Shown: positions 25,787 to 34,557 of the stretch, piece after piece | Numbering within the stretch: position 1 is the first letter of the stretch | Layout of the letters: every line of letters starts with the position of its first letter | Notes under the pieces: model-generated | Seen by the model: the letters and a program-made list of their open reading frames with translations, nothing else | What the model was told of the DNA's origin: nothing | The model's database searches: none | Assembly: GCA_038727705.1 (NCBI GenBank) | Contig: JAVYVJ010000002.1 | Coordinates: 176,012-240,011, forward strand | Direction of reading: 5' to 3' | DNA: 64,000 nucleotides | DNA from: Zestosphaera sp. | GTDB lineage: Archaea; Thermoproteota; Thermoprotei_A; Sulfolobales; NBVN01 | Program-made: the position numbers and the translations under genes

Positions 25787-27223
25787 ATGTTGAACGTGGT
25801 GTGTAGGATAGTGAGTATAGCTAGCTTGACCATGCTGGCACCCGCCCTCGTAGGACTTGTCTACGGAGAGGTTAGCGAAGTGCTACCCTTTCTAATCGTC
25901 AGCTCAGCGTCCTTCGCCATCACGTTCACGTTGAGCCTGCTTCTACCGGCACCGTCAACGATAGCACTGACTGAGGCAGCCTTCATTTCAAGCATCAGCT
26001 GGATTGCTGTGGCCCTGCTTGGAGCGGTGCCCTACGTTCTAACAATAGGTATGAGCTGGATCGACGCCTTCTTCGAGAGCATGTCAGGGTTCTCAACCAC
26101 TGGGATGACTCTCATCAAGGTGATTGAGGCGGTGCCTAAATCAGTACTCTTCTGGAGAGCCTTAACTCAATGGCTGGGTGGAACCGGCATAATAATGCTG
26201 TTCCTGATATTCGTGATAGGACCTACGGAGAGCGTTAGCCTGTGGAGGCTCTACGTGGCTGAGGCTAGGGAGCTTAGGATAAAGCCCTCCACATGGGCTA
26301 CTGTGAGGTCGATATGGATCATATACTTAGGCTACACTATTGCATGTACGCTCACACTCATGCTCTTAGGTCTGGATTGGTTTGACGCTGTAACACACTC
26401 GTTCACGGCCCTGGCCACGGGAGGTTTCTCAACACGAACCGATAGTGTAGCGGCGTTTCACAACCCGTCTGTGGAGATGGCCCTAGCCTTCTTCACGTTC
26501 GTAGGGGGCACTAACTTCCTAGCCCACTACATCCTCTTCGTCCACGGCCCTAAGCAGTTCTTTAAACACTATGAGGTTAAGGCAACGATAGCCATGATCG
26601 CCACCTCAACGCTAATCATGACGTTCGACTTGACGCGCTGGCTGGGCGTCAACATGCTGGAGGCGCTTAGACTCGCGATCTTCCAGACTATATCGATAAT
26701 GACTACGACCGGCTACACTACGTCGAACATAGACTTATGGCCTCCCCTATCAAAAACGGTGCTTCTACTACTAATGTTCGTCGGTGGTAGTTTATGCTCC
26801 ACGGGCGGCGCCATTAAGGTCGGTAGGGTAGTTGCTGCGCTTAAGGTCATGGTCAACCAGGTTCAGCTACTCTTCCTCCCCGCCGGAGCTCTCAAACCGG
26901 TTAAGCTGGGCAATCAAGTCCTGAGACACGAGGATATCCTGAGGCTCTTCATGTTCATCTCAGCGTATTTGGTGGCTATAGTGGCGGGCACATTGATGCT
27001 AACAGCGTTCGGCTACGATCCATTCCAGGCGTTCTCCGCCGTCGTGTCAGCCCAAGGTAATGTGGGTCCATGCTATATGGACCTATTCAAGCTAAATGAC
27101 GTGTGTAGAGTGGTGCTGGCTCTGTTCATGTGGTTAGGCAGGCTCGAGTTAGTGCCGGTTATGGCGTTATTGTTACCTAGTCAGTGGGACGCGGTCCTCA
27201 GGAGGAGGGTTGCTAAACACTAG
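25787..27223 (+). CDS. trkH: TrkH-type potassium uptake channel protein
   Basis: Membrane protein of the Trk/Ktr superfamily, 478 residues with four P-loop repeats: SMSGFSTTGMTL (about 97), HSFTALATGGFSTRT (about 208), QTISIMTTTGYTTSN (about 300) and VVSAQGNVGP (about 417). The first three keep the pore Gly; the fourth ends GNVGP. The loop LWRALTQWLGGTGII is also typical. It needs a TrkA/KtrA gating partner, which is not encoded in this window. ATG 25787 has only a weak upstream site. Confidence 0.87.
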   Translation: MLNVVCRIVSIASLTMLAPALVGLVYGEVSEVLPFLIVSSASFAITFTLSLLLPAPSTIALTEAAFISSISWIAVALLGAVPYVLTIGMSWIDAFFESMSGFSTTGMTLIKVIEAVPKSVLFWRALTQWLGGTGIIMLFLIFVIGPTESVSLWRLYVAEARELRIKPSTWATVRSIWIIYLGYTIACTLTLMLLGLDWFDAVTHSFTALATGGFSTRTDSVAAFHNPSVEMALAFFTFVGGTNFLAHYILFVHGPKQFFKHYEVKATIAMIATSTLIMTFDLTRWLGVNMLEALRLAIFQTISIMTTTGYTTSNIDLWPPLSKTVLLLLMFVGGSLCSTGGAIKVGRVVAALKVMVNQVQLLFLPAGALKPVKLGNQVLRHEDILRLFMFISAYLVAIVAGTLMLTAFGYDPFQAFSAVVSAQGNVGPCYMDLFKLNDVCRVVLALFMWLGRLELVPVMALLLPSQWDAVLRRRVAKH

Positions 27224-27306
27224 TAGTACTAACACCTCAGCTTGAAGAACTGGTAATACATGCATTTATATCTTGCGAGAGAAGACTATCTAGGAAGTGT
27301 TACTCG

Positions 27307-27963
27307 ATGGTTTTAATCAGGTGGCACGGTCACGCGTGCTTCGAGCTGATCGATAGCGACGGCTTCTCCATAGTCATTGATCCCCACGACGGGGCCAGCC
27401 TAGGACTGCCTGCCCCCAAGGCTAGGGCTGACGCCGTCTTAGTGACTCACGAGCACTTCGACCACAACGCATACCAACTGGTTAGGAAGGATGAGGGAAG
27501 AGTGTATTCCATGCAGAAAGGGGAATTCAAAGTGGGAAAACACAGGGCCCTCGGGGTCGAGGCCTACCATGACAGGTTTAAGGGGAGGAGAAGGGGGAGA
27601 GTGATTATGTATCTAGTTGAGGTGGAGGGTCTCAGACTCCTTCACGTGGGCGATCTAGGGGACATGCCTGAGCCGGCGGTGTTGAACGCCTTGAGAGAAC
27701 CACACATACTCTTCGTGCCGGTTGGCGGGACCTTCACTCTAGAGCCGGAAGAGGCGGTTGAGTTCGTTAAGGTCGTGGCACCTAAGGCGGTGGTTCCCAT
27801 GCATTACTGGTTGGAGGGGGTCACACTCCCCCTGAAGCCCTTGGACCATTTCCTCAGTCTAGCGGGCCACGAGGTCGTTAGGGTCGGTAGAGAGTGGAGC
27901 GTCTCACCGGGCAAGCTAGTTGAGTGGCCCTCCGCTAGGGTTGTAGTCTTCTCGATTAAATGA
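27307..27963 (+). CDS. Metallo-beta-lactamase-fold hydrolase
   Basis: 218 residues, MBL fold: IRWHGHACFEL at the N-terminus, metal motif THEHFDHNA (about 48), LLHVGDLGD (about 112) and VPMHYW (about 160). It belongs near UlaG/UPF0173-type enzymes but is more compact than the protein at 6994. Substrate unknown. A TATA-like TTTATATC near 27264 fits transcription from just upstream of ATG 27307. Convergent with a small ribbon-helix-helix gene. Confidence 0.78.
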   Translation: MVLIRWHGHACFELIDSDGFSIVIDPHDGASLGLPAPKARADAVLVTHEHFDHNAYQLVRKDEGRVYSMQKGEFKVGKHRALGVEAYHDRFKGRRRGRVIMYLVEVEGLRLLHVGDLGDMPEPAVLNALREPHILFVPVGGTFTLEPEEAVEFVKVVAPKAVVPMHYWLEGVTLPLKPLDHFLSLAGHEVVRVGREWSVSPGKLVEWPSARVVVFSIK

Positions 27964-27987
27964 GACTACATACCTCCTGTATTCCCT

Positions 27988-28167
27988 TCATGTAAGGACA
28001 ACATGTTTTACCTTAACTCCTTGCTTTTTAGGGTTTATATTCTCCCTTGAGATGTAGTTCATTAGAGCTAATCTAATGATCTCAGACCTGGAGAGGCCGA
28101 GCTTAGTAGCTAACTCGTCCAGTCTTCTTAAAGTGATCTCATCTAGTTTGAAGGTTACTATCCTCAT
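27988..28167 (-). CDS. Ribbon-helix-helix (CopG/Arc) DNA-binding protein
   Basis: 59 residues: RIVTFKLDEITLRRLDELA then GLSRSEIIRLALMNYI, a textbook RHH domain, followed by a short basic tail. Such proteins bind DNA as dimers. ATG 28167 is preferred (GGTGGC 4 nt upstream); the frame stays open another 40 codons but that stretch is AT-rich promoter DNA. It shares a divergent promoter with another RHH-like gene, which suggests auto- or cross-regulation. Confidence 0.78.
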   Translation of the reverse strand: MRIVTFKLDEITLRRLDELATKLGLSRSEIIRLALMNYISRENINPKKQGVKVKHVVLT

Positions 28168-28266
28168 CGTGCCACCATAAAACAATACTAGACAGGAGTA
28201 TTCAATACACAGCAGATCATCATTAAATGGATTCCTCTTTAAATAGGAAGACATAGTGAAGGATAA

Positions 28267-28278
28267 CTTTATATACTT
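28267..28278 (+). promoter_or_regulatory. TATA box of the RHH-coiled-coil gene
   Basis: CTTTATATACTT lies about 27 bp before ATG 28302, predicting a nearly leaderless mRNA. Confidence 0.6.
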
Positions 28279-28301
28279 CTCTTCCAATATTACTCTTGAG
28301 G

Positions 28302-28649
28302 ATGACTACTATACCGACAGTACACCTTTCACTGCCTGATAAGCTGTATGATGAGTTACGCCAGCTAGCTAATAGCATGGGTATTCAAGTGACAGACCTC
28401 ATTAAGATATTCATAAAGCAGGGGCTTTATGGGAATCTGCAGGTGGAGAACCCGACGATTCAGAAGTTGAACAGCTATGACGGTGAACTCACCTACGTTA
28501 AGGGGAAGATGTACCTACTGGAGAAGCTCATGAACGACATGATGGACAAGCTTGACAATCTTGAAAGAAGGCTTGAAGAGCTGGAGTCTCCGAACCTCCT
28601 AGCCAGGGCCAGGAGACCGCCGCTTAAGAGTCAGCAGGTTAAAGCTTAA
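28302..28649 (+). CDS. RHH-like protein with C-terminal coiled coil
   Basis: 115 residues. Residues 5-50 look like a ribbon-helix-helix (TVHLSLPDKLYDELRQLA, then VTDLIKIFIKQGL), and residues 65-98 form a heptad coiled coil (LLEKLMNDMMDKLDNLERRL), ending in a basic tail. It may be a tetrameric DNA-binding protein. ATG 28302 sits 27 bp after a TATA box, so the message is almost leaderless; TTG 28296 is an alternative. Divergent from the other RHH gene (134 bp apart). Confidence 0.68.
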   Translation: MTTIPTVHLSLPDKLYDELRQLANSMGIQVTDLIKIFIKQGLYGNLQVENPTIQKLNSYDGELTYVKGKMYLLEKLMNDMMDKLDNLERRLEELESPNLLARARRPPLKSQQVKA

Positions 28650-28669
28650 TAGTCCCCAAGACGTGTTTA

Positions 28670-28735
28670 CAGTGGCCCCACTGAAGTTCCCCGTGTACGG
28701 GGTATCATGAGGTGGGGAGGGCCACCCCCGGCCCT
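28670..28735. terminator. Three consecutive hairpins between convergent genes
   Basis: CAGTGG/CCACTG (28670-28683), CCCCG-TGTA-CGGGG (28689-28702) and AGGGCC/GGCCCT (28718-28735) follow one another in the 90 bp between the RHH gene and tyrS, which converge here. GC-rich stems without T-tracts; perhaps a bidirectional 3'-end structure. Confidence 0.4.
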
Positions 28736-28739
28736 TCTG

Positions 28740-29828
28740 CTACCTGCTCACAGCATTCATTATCACGCGAATTGCCTTACTGTACTCCTTGTTGCTCAGC
28801 AGTCTCTCACGGATTGGTCTAATCAGCTCGATCAGGTAGTTAGCGACGGCGTTCTTGAGGTCTAGTGGGTGTATAGAGCCGTCTGCGTACAGCCTAACCA
28901 ACTCCTCCTGACTCCACACGTCGATGCTGCCACCGAACTTCTGTGGCCTCTCGATAGTGAACCTCTTTTCCTCACCGCGGAATATTAGATGCTTAGCTAT
29001 GTCCAGAATGGGGTTGCCTTCAACGACTTTCAGGGGGCAGTAGGCCTTGAGCACCTTATCTCTGATGACCTCGTCAGCGTCGGTGACGAAGATCGCTGAC
29101 TCGGGCTTTGACTTGCTCATCTTGTACTCCATGGCGAGCTCTTCGAGCACTTCCTCGCCGACGCCACCCATATCCATCCTGCTGAAGCCCTGGAGGGACG
29201 GTATCAGAGGGGTGTGTATAGCCACCACCTTACGCCTCCTCAGCTTCTCAGCAACGTCTCTCTGAAGCATGTGCGCTCTCCTCTGGTCAGTACCTCCGAG
29301 GGCGACGTCAATCCCTAACTCGAATATGTCTGTGACCTGCATAAGAGGGTATATGAGTTTCGAGAAGTCTGACTCGCCTTCATCGGCCTTCCTACCCAAT
29401 ATGGTTAAGGCCCTCTTAATCCTGGCTAAGCTAGTAGACTTAGCGACTCTAAGTAGTGTGGCCCAGTAGTTAGGGTTGTTCATCAAGTCCTCTGCATATA
29501 CAAGCCTATACCGGCCCTCAATACCCAACGTATCCAGCACAGTAGCTACATGCCTCGCGGCAACCCTGATTAGATCCATATCACCGCCCAACTTGTCGTT
29601 AACCCAAGCATGCCAAGTAGCGGCGAGGAGGTTCATCTTTAAGCCAGCCTCAACGAGGTCCTTAAACTTGAGAGCCCACACGAACCAGCCAACGTGGAAG
29701 ACCCCGCTGGGCTCGAAACCCAGATATCCTGAGCCGCCACCGGTCTCGAACAACTCCCTAAGCTCATCCATAGTCACCACTTCAGAAGCCCCTCTCGTAG
29801 CGAGCTTGATGCACGTCTCTACGTCCAC
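28740..29828 (-). CDS. tyrS: Tyrosyl-tRNA synthetase
   Basis: Class I synthetase of the archaeal/eukaryotic TyrRS type, 363 residues. HIGH-like motif SGVFHVGW near residue 46, tyrosine-pocket segment SDFSKLIYPLMQVTDIFELGIDVALGGTDQRR, and KMSKS motif EYKMSKSKPESAIF near 240. No C-terminal EMAP-like domain. GTG 29828 is preferred: GGTGG lies 5 nt upstream, and the palindrome/TATA at 29864-29880 predicts transcription start near 29845. GTG 29840 is the alternative. Confidence 0.92.
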   Translation of the reverse strand: MDVETCIKLATRGASEVVTMDELRELFETGGGSGYLGFEPSGVFHVGWFVWALKFKDLVEAGLKMNLLAATWHAWVNDKLGGDMDLIRVAARHVATVLDTLGIEGRYRLVYAEDLMNNPNYWATLLRVAKSTSLARIKRALTILGRKADEGESDFSKLIYPLMQVTDIFELGIDVALGGTDQRRAHMLQRDVAEKLRRRKVVAIHTPLIPSLQGFSRMDMGGVGEEVLEELAMEYKMSKSKPESAIFVTDADEVIRDKVLKAYCPLKVVEGNPILDIAKHLIFRGEEKRFTIERPQKFGGSIDVWSQEELVRLYADGSIHPLDLKNAVANYLIELIRPIRERLLSNKEYSKAIRVIMNAVSR

Positions 29829-29863
29829 ATCGCCCACCACTTAAGTAGTGATTCACGGTCCAA

Positions 29864-29880
29864 CTAATAAGTTTTATTAG
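29864..29880 (-). promoter_or_regulatory. AT-rich palindrome at the tyrS promoter
   Basis: CTAATAA-GTT-TTATTAG is a perfect 7-bp inverted repeat with a 3-nt spacer, 36 bp before the tyrS start. It contains the likely TATA box and could also be an operator. Confidence 0.5.
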
Positions 29881-29916
29881 GGAGGGCAGGCGTAAAAAGC
29901 AGAGCGTTGAGGAACC

Positions 29917-30294
29917 TCACTTAAGCCTTGAGAGGAACTTCTCCCTATCCACTACCACCCTCTCATGTACGCCGTACCCTATCAGGCTGTCTGAGCTCCA
30001 CGCCTCAACCCAGAAGATCAGTCTCCTGCCATCAGCCTGCAGCAACGTGGAACGTATCTCCACCTCACTGCCGACCAGCGCGGGCTTCACGTGATACACG
30101 TCGACATGAGTGCCCACGGTCGTCTGACCCTCGGGCAGGCCCTCCCCAGCGAATATGCAGCATGTCTCCTCCATAAAAGATATCATGGATGGTGTGGAGA
30201 GCACCTCAAGGGTTCCGGAACCCACATGCTTGGCTGTGTGTTGCGGCGTTATCGAATACTTCCGCACGTACCTCGCGCCAGGGGCTAATGACAT
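29917..30294 (-). CDS. Hotdog-fold thioesterase, FlK-like
   Basis: 125-residue hotdog protein, similar in layout to fluoroacetyl-CoA thioesterase-like proteins: TAKHVGSGTLEVLSTPSMISFMEETC holds the long hotdog helix, then EGQTTVGTHVDVYHVKPALVG. The conserved Thr, Glu and His positions (T in STPS, E in EETC, H in GTHVDV) match the usual triad. It probably hydrolyses a small acyl-CoA; the substrate is unknown. ATG start. It lies between tyrS and the ECF transporter genes with its own spacing, so is probably a separate unit. Confidence 0.75.
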   Translation of the reverse strand: MSLAPGARYVRKYSITPQHTAKHVGSGTLEVLSTPSMISFMEETCCIFAGEGLPEGQTTVGTHVDVYHVKPALVGSEVEIRSTLLQADGRRLIFWVEAWSSDSLIGYGVHERVVVDREKFLSRLK

Positions 30295-30356
30295 CGTTGA
30301 CCACTAAATAGTACCGTGTCCGGAGATATTTAAGGTTCCTGAACGAGTTCCCATCG

Positions 30357-31055
30357 CTAGAGGGTGATGAGAACGTTGGCAGCGATTAGGACGGCCAGCA
30401 AAGCTAGGGTTATGGCCGTGTGTCTCGGGTTGTAGGTAAATGAGGGGTTGTAGGCTGGTTTAGTGTGTATGCCCTCCTCATACAACGACACATACTCCTC
30501 CGTCGTCACTATCGAGATAGCGAGGCTCCTCCAAGTCTCAACCCCCTTCATACTGCCGACGAGCAACGCTGTTTCGGCGTCACGCATTATATGTGGGACC
30601 ACCCTCCACGTGAGGGCAGGGTAGAGCGAGGCACTCCTCAAGCCCAAGACCTTCAGCAGAGTGGATACCTCCACGGGATTCAGGAAGTAGAAAAAGCATA
30701 GGAACGAGAGGCTGACGGTGAGAACACGCAGGGATATGAGCGCCGAGGATTGAATGCTCATCGTGAAGGGCAGGGACATTATGAGATACCATGCGGCCGG
30801 GATTGAGGCCAGGACTGCAGCGTATTTAATCGCTCTGGTGGAGCCGCGCATCACGTAGGTCAAAACAGCTGAGGCGAGTGCGATTAGTGTGTGGAGAACA
30901 CCTCCCCTGACAGCCAGTATCTGGGCAGCCAGTAGGGTGAGGTTCAACAGTAGAGGGACATGCCTCCCCTCAATATCACCATATATGAAGACAGCCCTGA
31001 ATAACAGTGAGCTGAAAACCCTCACTAACTCCGGCACCTTCCTAACGACGCTCAA
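30357..31055 (-). CDS. ecfT: ECF transporter transmembrane component (EcfT)
   Basis: Membrane scaffold of an energy-coupling-factor transporter, 232 residues. Five or so hydrophobic helices in the first 130 residues and two amphipathic helices that would touch the ATPases (SSALISLRVLTVSL and LLVGSMKGVETWRS, in the place of the CbiQ Ala-Arg-Gly boxes). One more helix closes the C-terminus. Its start overlaps the ATPase gene end by 14 bp. S, A-A and T genes run in this order on the minus strand. Confidence 0.82.
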   Translation of the reverse strand: MSVVRKVPELVRVFSSLLFRAVFIYGDIEGRHVPLLLNLTLLAAQILAVRGGVLHTLIALASAVLTYVMRGSTRAIKYAAVLASIPAAWYLIMSLPFTMSIQSSALISLRVLTVSLSFLCFFYFLNPVEVSTLLKVLGLRSASLYPALTWRVVPHIMRDAETALLVGSMKGVETWRSLAISIVTTEEYVSLYEEGIHTKPAYNPSFTYNPRHTAITLALLAVLIAANVLITL

Positions 31056-32307
31056 TACTCACCACCTTATTAGCGATCATCTCGACGAAGGGGTCGTGCG
31101 ACGCAATGACGAAGCCCGTGCCCATCGTGGAGGCTCTTACTATCGTCTCCAGAACGTAATGCTTGTTGATGGGGTCAAGGCCTGCCGTCGGCTCGTCCAT
31201 AAGAATGAATTCATACCCCCTAGCTAACGCTGAGGCTATGGCCAGCCTCCTCCTCTCGCCACTGCTTAGTCTCATGATGGGGGTCTCAATCTTGCTTGAG
31301 AGTCCGAAAAACTCAAGGAACTTCAAGCCCTCCCGACCCACCTCCTCAGCCGGCGTGGGCGAACTTAAGAAGAGTAGAGGGTTATCCGGCACCAACACCA
31401 GTTTTCGACGGACTCCATTAAACCTAACTACCCTACCACCTCTCACATACTCCCCGGCCACAAGCTTAAGCAGTGTAGTCTTCCCGGAACCTGATACCCC
31501 CTTAACAACCACTACCTCCCCCCTACACACATCGAAATCCACGTCCTTCAGCAAAGGCTCCCCGGAGTCAGGGAATTTGAAGCTGTCAACAATTATTCTC
31601 ATACAACCACCGCTATTCACATCAGGGGGTCTTAGGCTTCTCATCATACGTTCGAGAACCTCCCCAAACGGGTTTGCCGGCGAGTCTGTTAGGAGTCCTT
31701 CATGCATGTAGAAAGTCCTGCTGACCACGTTACTCCAGAGGGACATGTCGTGATCCACTATTACCAACGTCTTACCGTACTCCTTCAAAATCTTCTCAGC
31801 ATACCTGACCAGCGTCTCCGAGTTCCTTCTGTCCAAGTAGGAGGAGGGCTCGTCTAGCAGGAGCACGTCCTTACTTGAGCCCGCAGCTATGAGGAACGCC
31901 AACCTCTGTATCTCGCCGGAGCTCATGGTGTACGTTGTTCTGGCAGCGTATCCACCTAAGCCGAATTCCCCCAACACGTTGTCGACGTTGGACATGCCGT
32001 CGCTTAATCTGGACTCAGCGTAGCCGAGGACTTCAGACCACACATACGGTGTTGATATGAAGAACCACGGTTCCTGGTGGACGTACATAGCCCTACCCCG
32101 CAGTACTCCTAGGGAGGGGCTGCAGTAACCCTTCACAACACCACTAACGACCGAGGGTATCACGCCGCTCAACGCTTTAAGAAGCGTTGACTTTCCGGAG
32201 CCGGAGGGACCTACCAGGAGCACTGCCTCACCCTCACCGACTTCGAGGGAGGCGTCCCTCACTATCTGCTGTCCACCCACCCATACACTGAGGTTCTTAA
32301 CGATCAA
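31042..32307 (-). CDS. ecfA: ECF transporter ATPase, two fused ABC domains (EcfA1-A2)
   Basis: 421 residues containing two ABC cassettes in one chain. First: Walker A GPSGSGKST, signature MSSGEIQR, Walker B VLLLDEPSS, H-loop IVDHD. Second: GVSGSGKTT, LSSGERRR, FILMDEPTAGLD, IASHD. A linker of about 30 residues joins them. Both halves look competent for ATP hydrolysis. Coupled to the T component by a 14-bp overlap and to the S component by 7 bp. Confidence 0.9.
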   Translation of the reverse strand: MIVKNLSVWVGGQQIVRDASLEVGEGEAVLLVGPSGSGKSTLLKALSGVIPSVVSGVVKGYCSPSLGVLRGRAMYVHQEPWFFISTPYVWSEVLGYAESRLSDGMSNVDNVLGEFGLGGYAARTTYTMSSGEIQRLAFLIAAGSSKDVLLLDEPSSYLDRRNSETLVRYAEKILKEYGKTLVIVDHDMSLWSNVVSRTFYMHEGLLTDSPANPFGEVLERMMRSLRPPDVNSGGCMRIIVDSFKFPDSGEPLLKDVDFDVCRGEVVVVKGVSGSGKTTLLKLVAGEYVRGGRVVRFNGVRRKLVLVPDNPLLFLSSPTPAEEVGREGLKFLEFFGLSSKIETPIMRLSSGERRRLAIASALARGYEFILMDEPTAGLDPINKHYVLETIVRASTMGTGFVIASHDPFVEMIANKVVSIERR

Positions 32308-32314
32308 CCTAGAA

Positions 32315-33052
32315 CTACCTTCTAGCCCGAGTGACGAAGGATATCACTGGTGAGGAGAGCGTCAGGCCCGCTAGAGCCTGGCCGAAGTTGACTGGAACTT
32401 CAAGGAAAGCCTCCCCAGACGGCACTCCCTGGAGTGGGTTAGAGATAAAGTACTCGTACAGGAAGTACCCGAGGACCATGAGGGAGCCGCCGGCCAGTAT
32501 CGGAACCACGTGACTCAGCGCCTCACCACCTCTCACCACCACATAAGCCACGGAGCCCGCGATCAGCGCGCCCACCAAGATCCAGAACCAAGAGCCTAGC
32601 GTGAACGACGCTGAAACCACGTTCACGTTGAGTCCCGCTATGCTTAGCGGTATCGAGGTAAGCTCGACCTCCCCAGTGAAGAGAAGCACTCCCAGACCCG
32701 CTATAGTGGCTCCGAGCACCAGGCCCGTCATTATGGAGATTAGGCGAAGTCTCCGTGGATCGCCGACCCTCCCCCTGAAGCTCCTGATTAGTAGTGAGAC
32801 AACGAAGCCTTCAACGAACTTAATGAGTAAGGTGCCTGGCGCGAAGATTCCGTAGCCTGTCACCAGGTCAGCCAGGGCCGATCCCATTCCTGAGGCAAGG
32901 CCGGCCAACGTGGGGGTGGTGAGCGCCGCCACCGTGTATATGGCGACCTCCCCCAGGTTGAAGTACCCCCTCGTCGCTGGAGTATAGATCTGAAGTATTA
33001 TGGTAGCTATTAGGACCAACGCCGTGTAAAGGGAAGCCCTGACTAAGCTCAT
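32315..33052 (-). CDS. ECF transporter substrate-binding S component
   Basis: Membrane protein of 245 residues with about six helices. The segment YFNLGEVAIYTVAAL and ASGMGSALADLVTGYGIFAP resemble the riboflavin-type ECF S family (PF07155-like), though that family covers more than riboflavin. No riboswitch was seen upstream; a TATA-like GCTTATATAG (33113-33124) is the promoter. ATG 33052 follows GGGTGGTGAGG. Leads the S-AA-T operon. Confidence 0.75.
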   Translation of the reverse strand: MSLVRASLYTALVLIATIILQIYTPATRGYFNLGEVAIYTVAALTTPTLAGLASGMGSALADLVTGYGIFAPGTLLIKFVEGFVVSLLIRSFRGRVGDPRRLRLISIMTGLVLGATIAGLGVLLFTGEVELTSIPLSIAGLNVNVVSASFTLGSWFWILVGALIAGSVAYVVVRGGEALSHVVPILAGGSLMVLGYFLYEYFISNPLQGVPSGEAFLEVPVNFGQALAGLTLSSPVISFVTRARR

Positions 33053-33159
33053 CCTCACCACCCACTCAGACTAGCGGGTTGGAGTTTTTAGGTAATGGAT
33101 ACACTATTGGGTTCACTATATAAGCTTACGAGCGGAATCGCTTAGGACAACAGGCAGGC

Positions 33160-34485
33160 CTATCTGAGGTACTTCAAGCCTTGCTCAGTCACAGTGACCA
33201 ACTTCCTCAGCCTGCCGCCGACCCTTCTGAAGTCAATTATCTCAAGGAGGCCTGCCTCAACGAGCTCGTTGACGTGCTTATACACGCTCCTCCTACTGAG
33301 GGAGAGTCCGTACCTACTACGTAATTCCTTCCATATCATGTATGGGTGCATGGGCTTTCCGTAGGCAATCATCTCCAAAATCTTTGATTTGGTGAATCCT
33401 AGATTCAGGAACTCTTCTCTACTGCCGGTAGTCCTCTCCAGCAATGCCTTCATGACGTAAGGGTCATGTAGGGGGTCGCCAGTCAGTAAAGCCACAGTCG
33501 CCCCATTACCTCTGACTCTAGCCTCCGCCTTCTGAAGCGCCGCGACGCAGGACGCACTGATAGGCCCTATTAAAAAGCCTTCCCTCCTAATAACCAGTTC
33601 GCTTGCCTCAAGCGCCTCGTCATCACACACGTCAACCATCTCCAGGAACCCCGACGACGTGAGGTCCTCCAAGTATCTGTGAAGCATGGGTTTAGCCACG
33701 TATATCTCCCTCAGCAGTGGTGACTCCCTGCACGCCCTAACCCCTAAGAATCTGAACCTGAGGTTCAGGTCCTTGAGGGCTCGGTAGATGCTCATAGTCA
33801 AGACCCCGTCCCCGATGGGGATGACAATGCTTAGAGGTGTCTTCCTACCAAGCTCGTGAAGCACCTCGAATACTAGGGTCCTATATCCGTCCATAAGGTA
33901 TGGATGCGAGGGAGGTACAGCGACGCCGTAGACTTCAGCACTCTTCAGCGCCCTGCTCAAAGCTTCCTCATAACTATCAACAAACCTCACCCTACTACCG
34001 ATCAGTAGCGTCTTGTATGCCTTACTCGGCGTCACGCTTGAGGGCACGTAGACACTAGTGGTGATGCCCACCCTCCTCAGGTAGGTTGATAGGGAGATTC
34101 CTAAATCACCTGTGGAGGCGATGGAGACGGACTTTACTCTGAAATGCTTGAGGGCTGTGGTGAGGGTGGCGGCGCCCCTGTCTATGAAGGATCCCGTTGG
34201 GTTCTTCGACTCGTCCTTGAAGTATAGGTCAAGCCCTAGGCTTCTGCCGATCCTGACCGACTTGAGTAGGGGGGTATTACCCTCACCCAATGTGATCCTA
34301 GGTCTCATGAAGGATGTGTAAAGGGCTCTACTCCACACCCACACACCAGAACCCCTGACCCTAGTCAGGGGACCCCTGAACGCCGGGATTAGAAGGCCGC
34401 CGCAATAAGGACACTTATCAACGTACGCAGTCCCCCTTGACACAAAGCCGCAACTAGCGCATTCTAATCCGCTCCCAGCATGCAT
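33160..34485 (-). CDS. Threonine-synthase-like protein without PLP lysine, fused to a winged helix
   Basis: 441 residues. Order: zinc ribbon (CASCGF, CPYCGG; residues 9-30), a fold-type II PLP-enzyme domain like threonine synthase (70-350), and a winged helix-turn-helix (365-441: RRSVYKHVNELVEAGLLEII). The PLP site is degraded. NPTGSFIDRG has Ile (ATA) where the Schiff-base Lys belongs. ASTGDLG has Asp for the Asn of the SGN loop. The phosphate loop is IPIGDGVL, not GNGG. Loss at three sites argues against a sequencing slip. It probably senses an amino acid or phosphorylated ligand and binds DNA. ATG start; next to the ECF operon and divergent from Nudix. Confidence 0.82.
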   Translation of the reverse strand: MHAGSGLECASCGFVSRGTAYVDKCPYCGGLLIPAFRGPLTRVRGSGVWVWSRALYTSFMRPRITLGEGNTPLLKSVRIGRSLGLDLYFKDESKNPTGSFIDRGAATLTTALKHFRVKSVSIASTGDLGISLSTYLRRVGITTSVYVPSSVTPSKAYKTLLIGSRVRFVDSYEEALSRALKSAEVYGVAVPPSHPYLMDGYRTLVFEVLHELGRKTPLSIVIPIGDGVLTMSIYRALKDLNLRFRFLGVRACRESPLLREIYVAKPMLHRYLEDLTSSGFLEMVDVCDDEALEASELVIRREGFLIGPISASCVAALQKAEARVRGNGATVALLTGDPLHDPYVMKALLERTTGSREEFLNLGFTKSKILEMIAYGKPMHPYMIWKELRSRYGLSLSRRSVYKHVNELVEAGLLEIIDFRRVGGRLRKLVTVTEQGLKYLR

Positions 34486-34557
34486 GGCCTCAGTCCTAAG
34501 ATAACTTCTGCATTAAAGCATTAATTCGCGAGCATATCACTATCGTAGGTGGATCTG

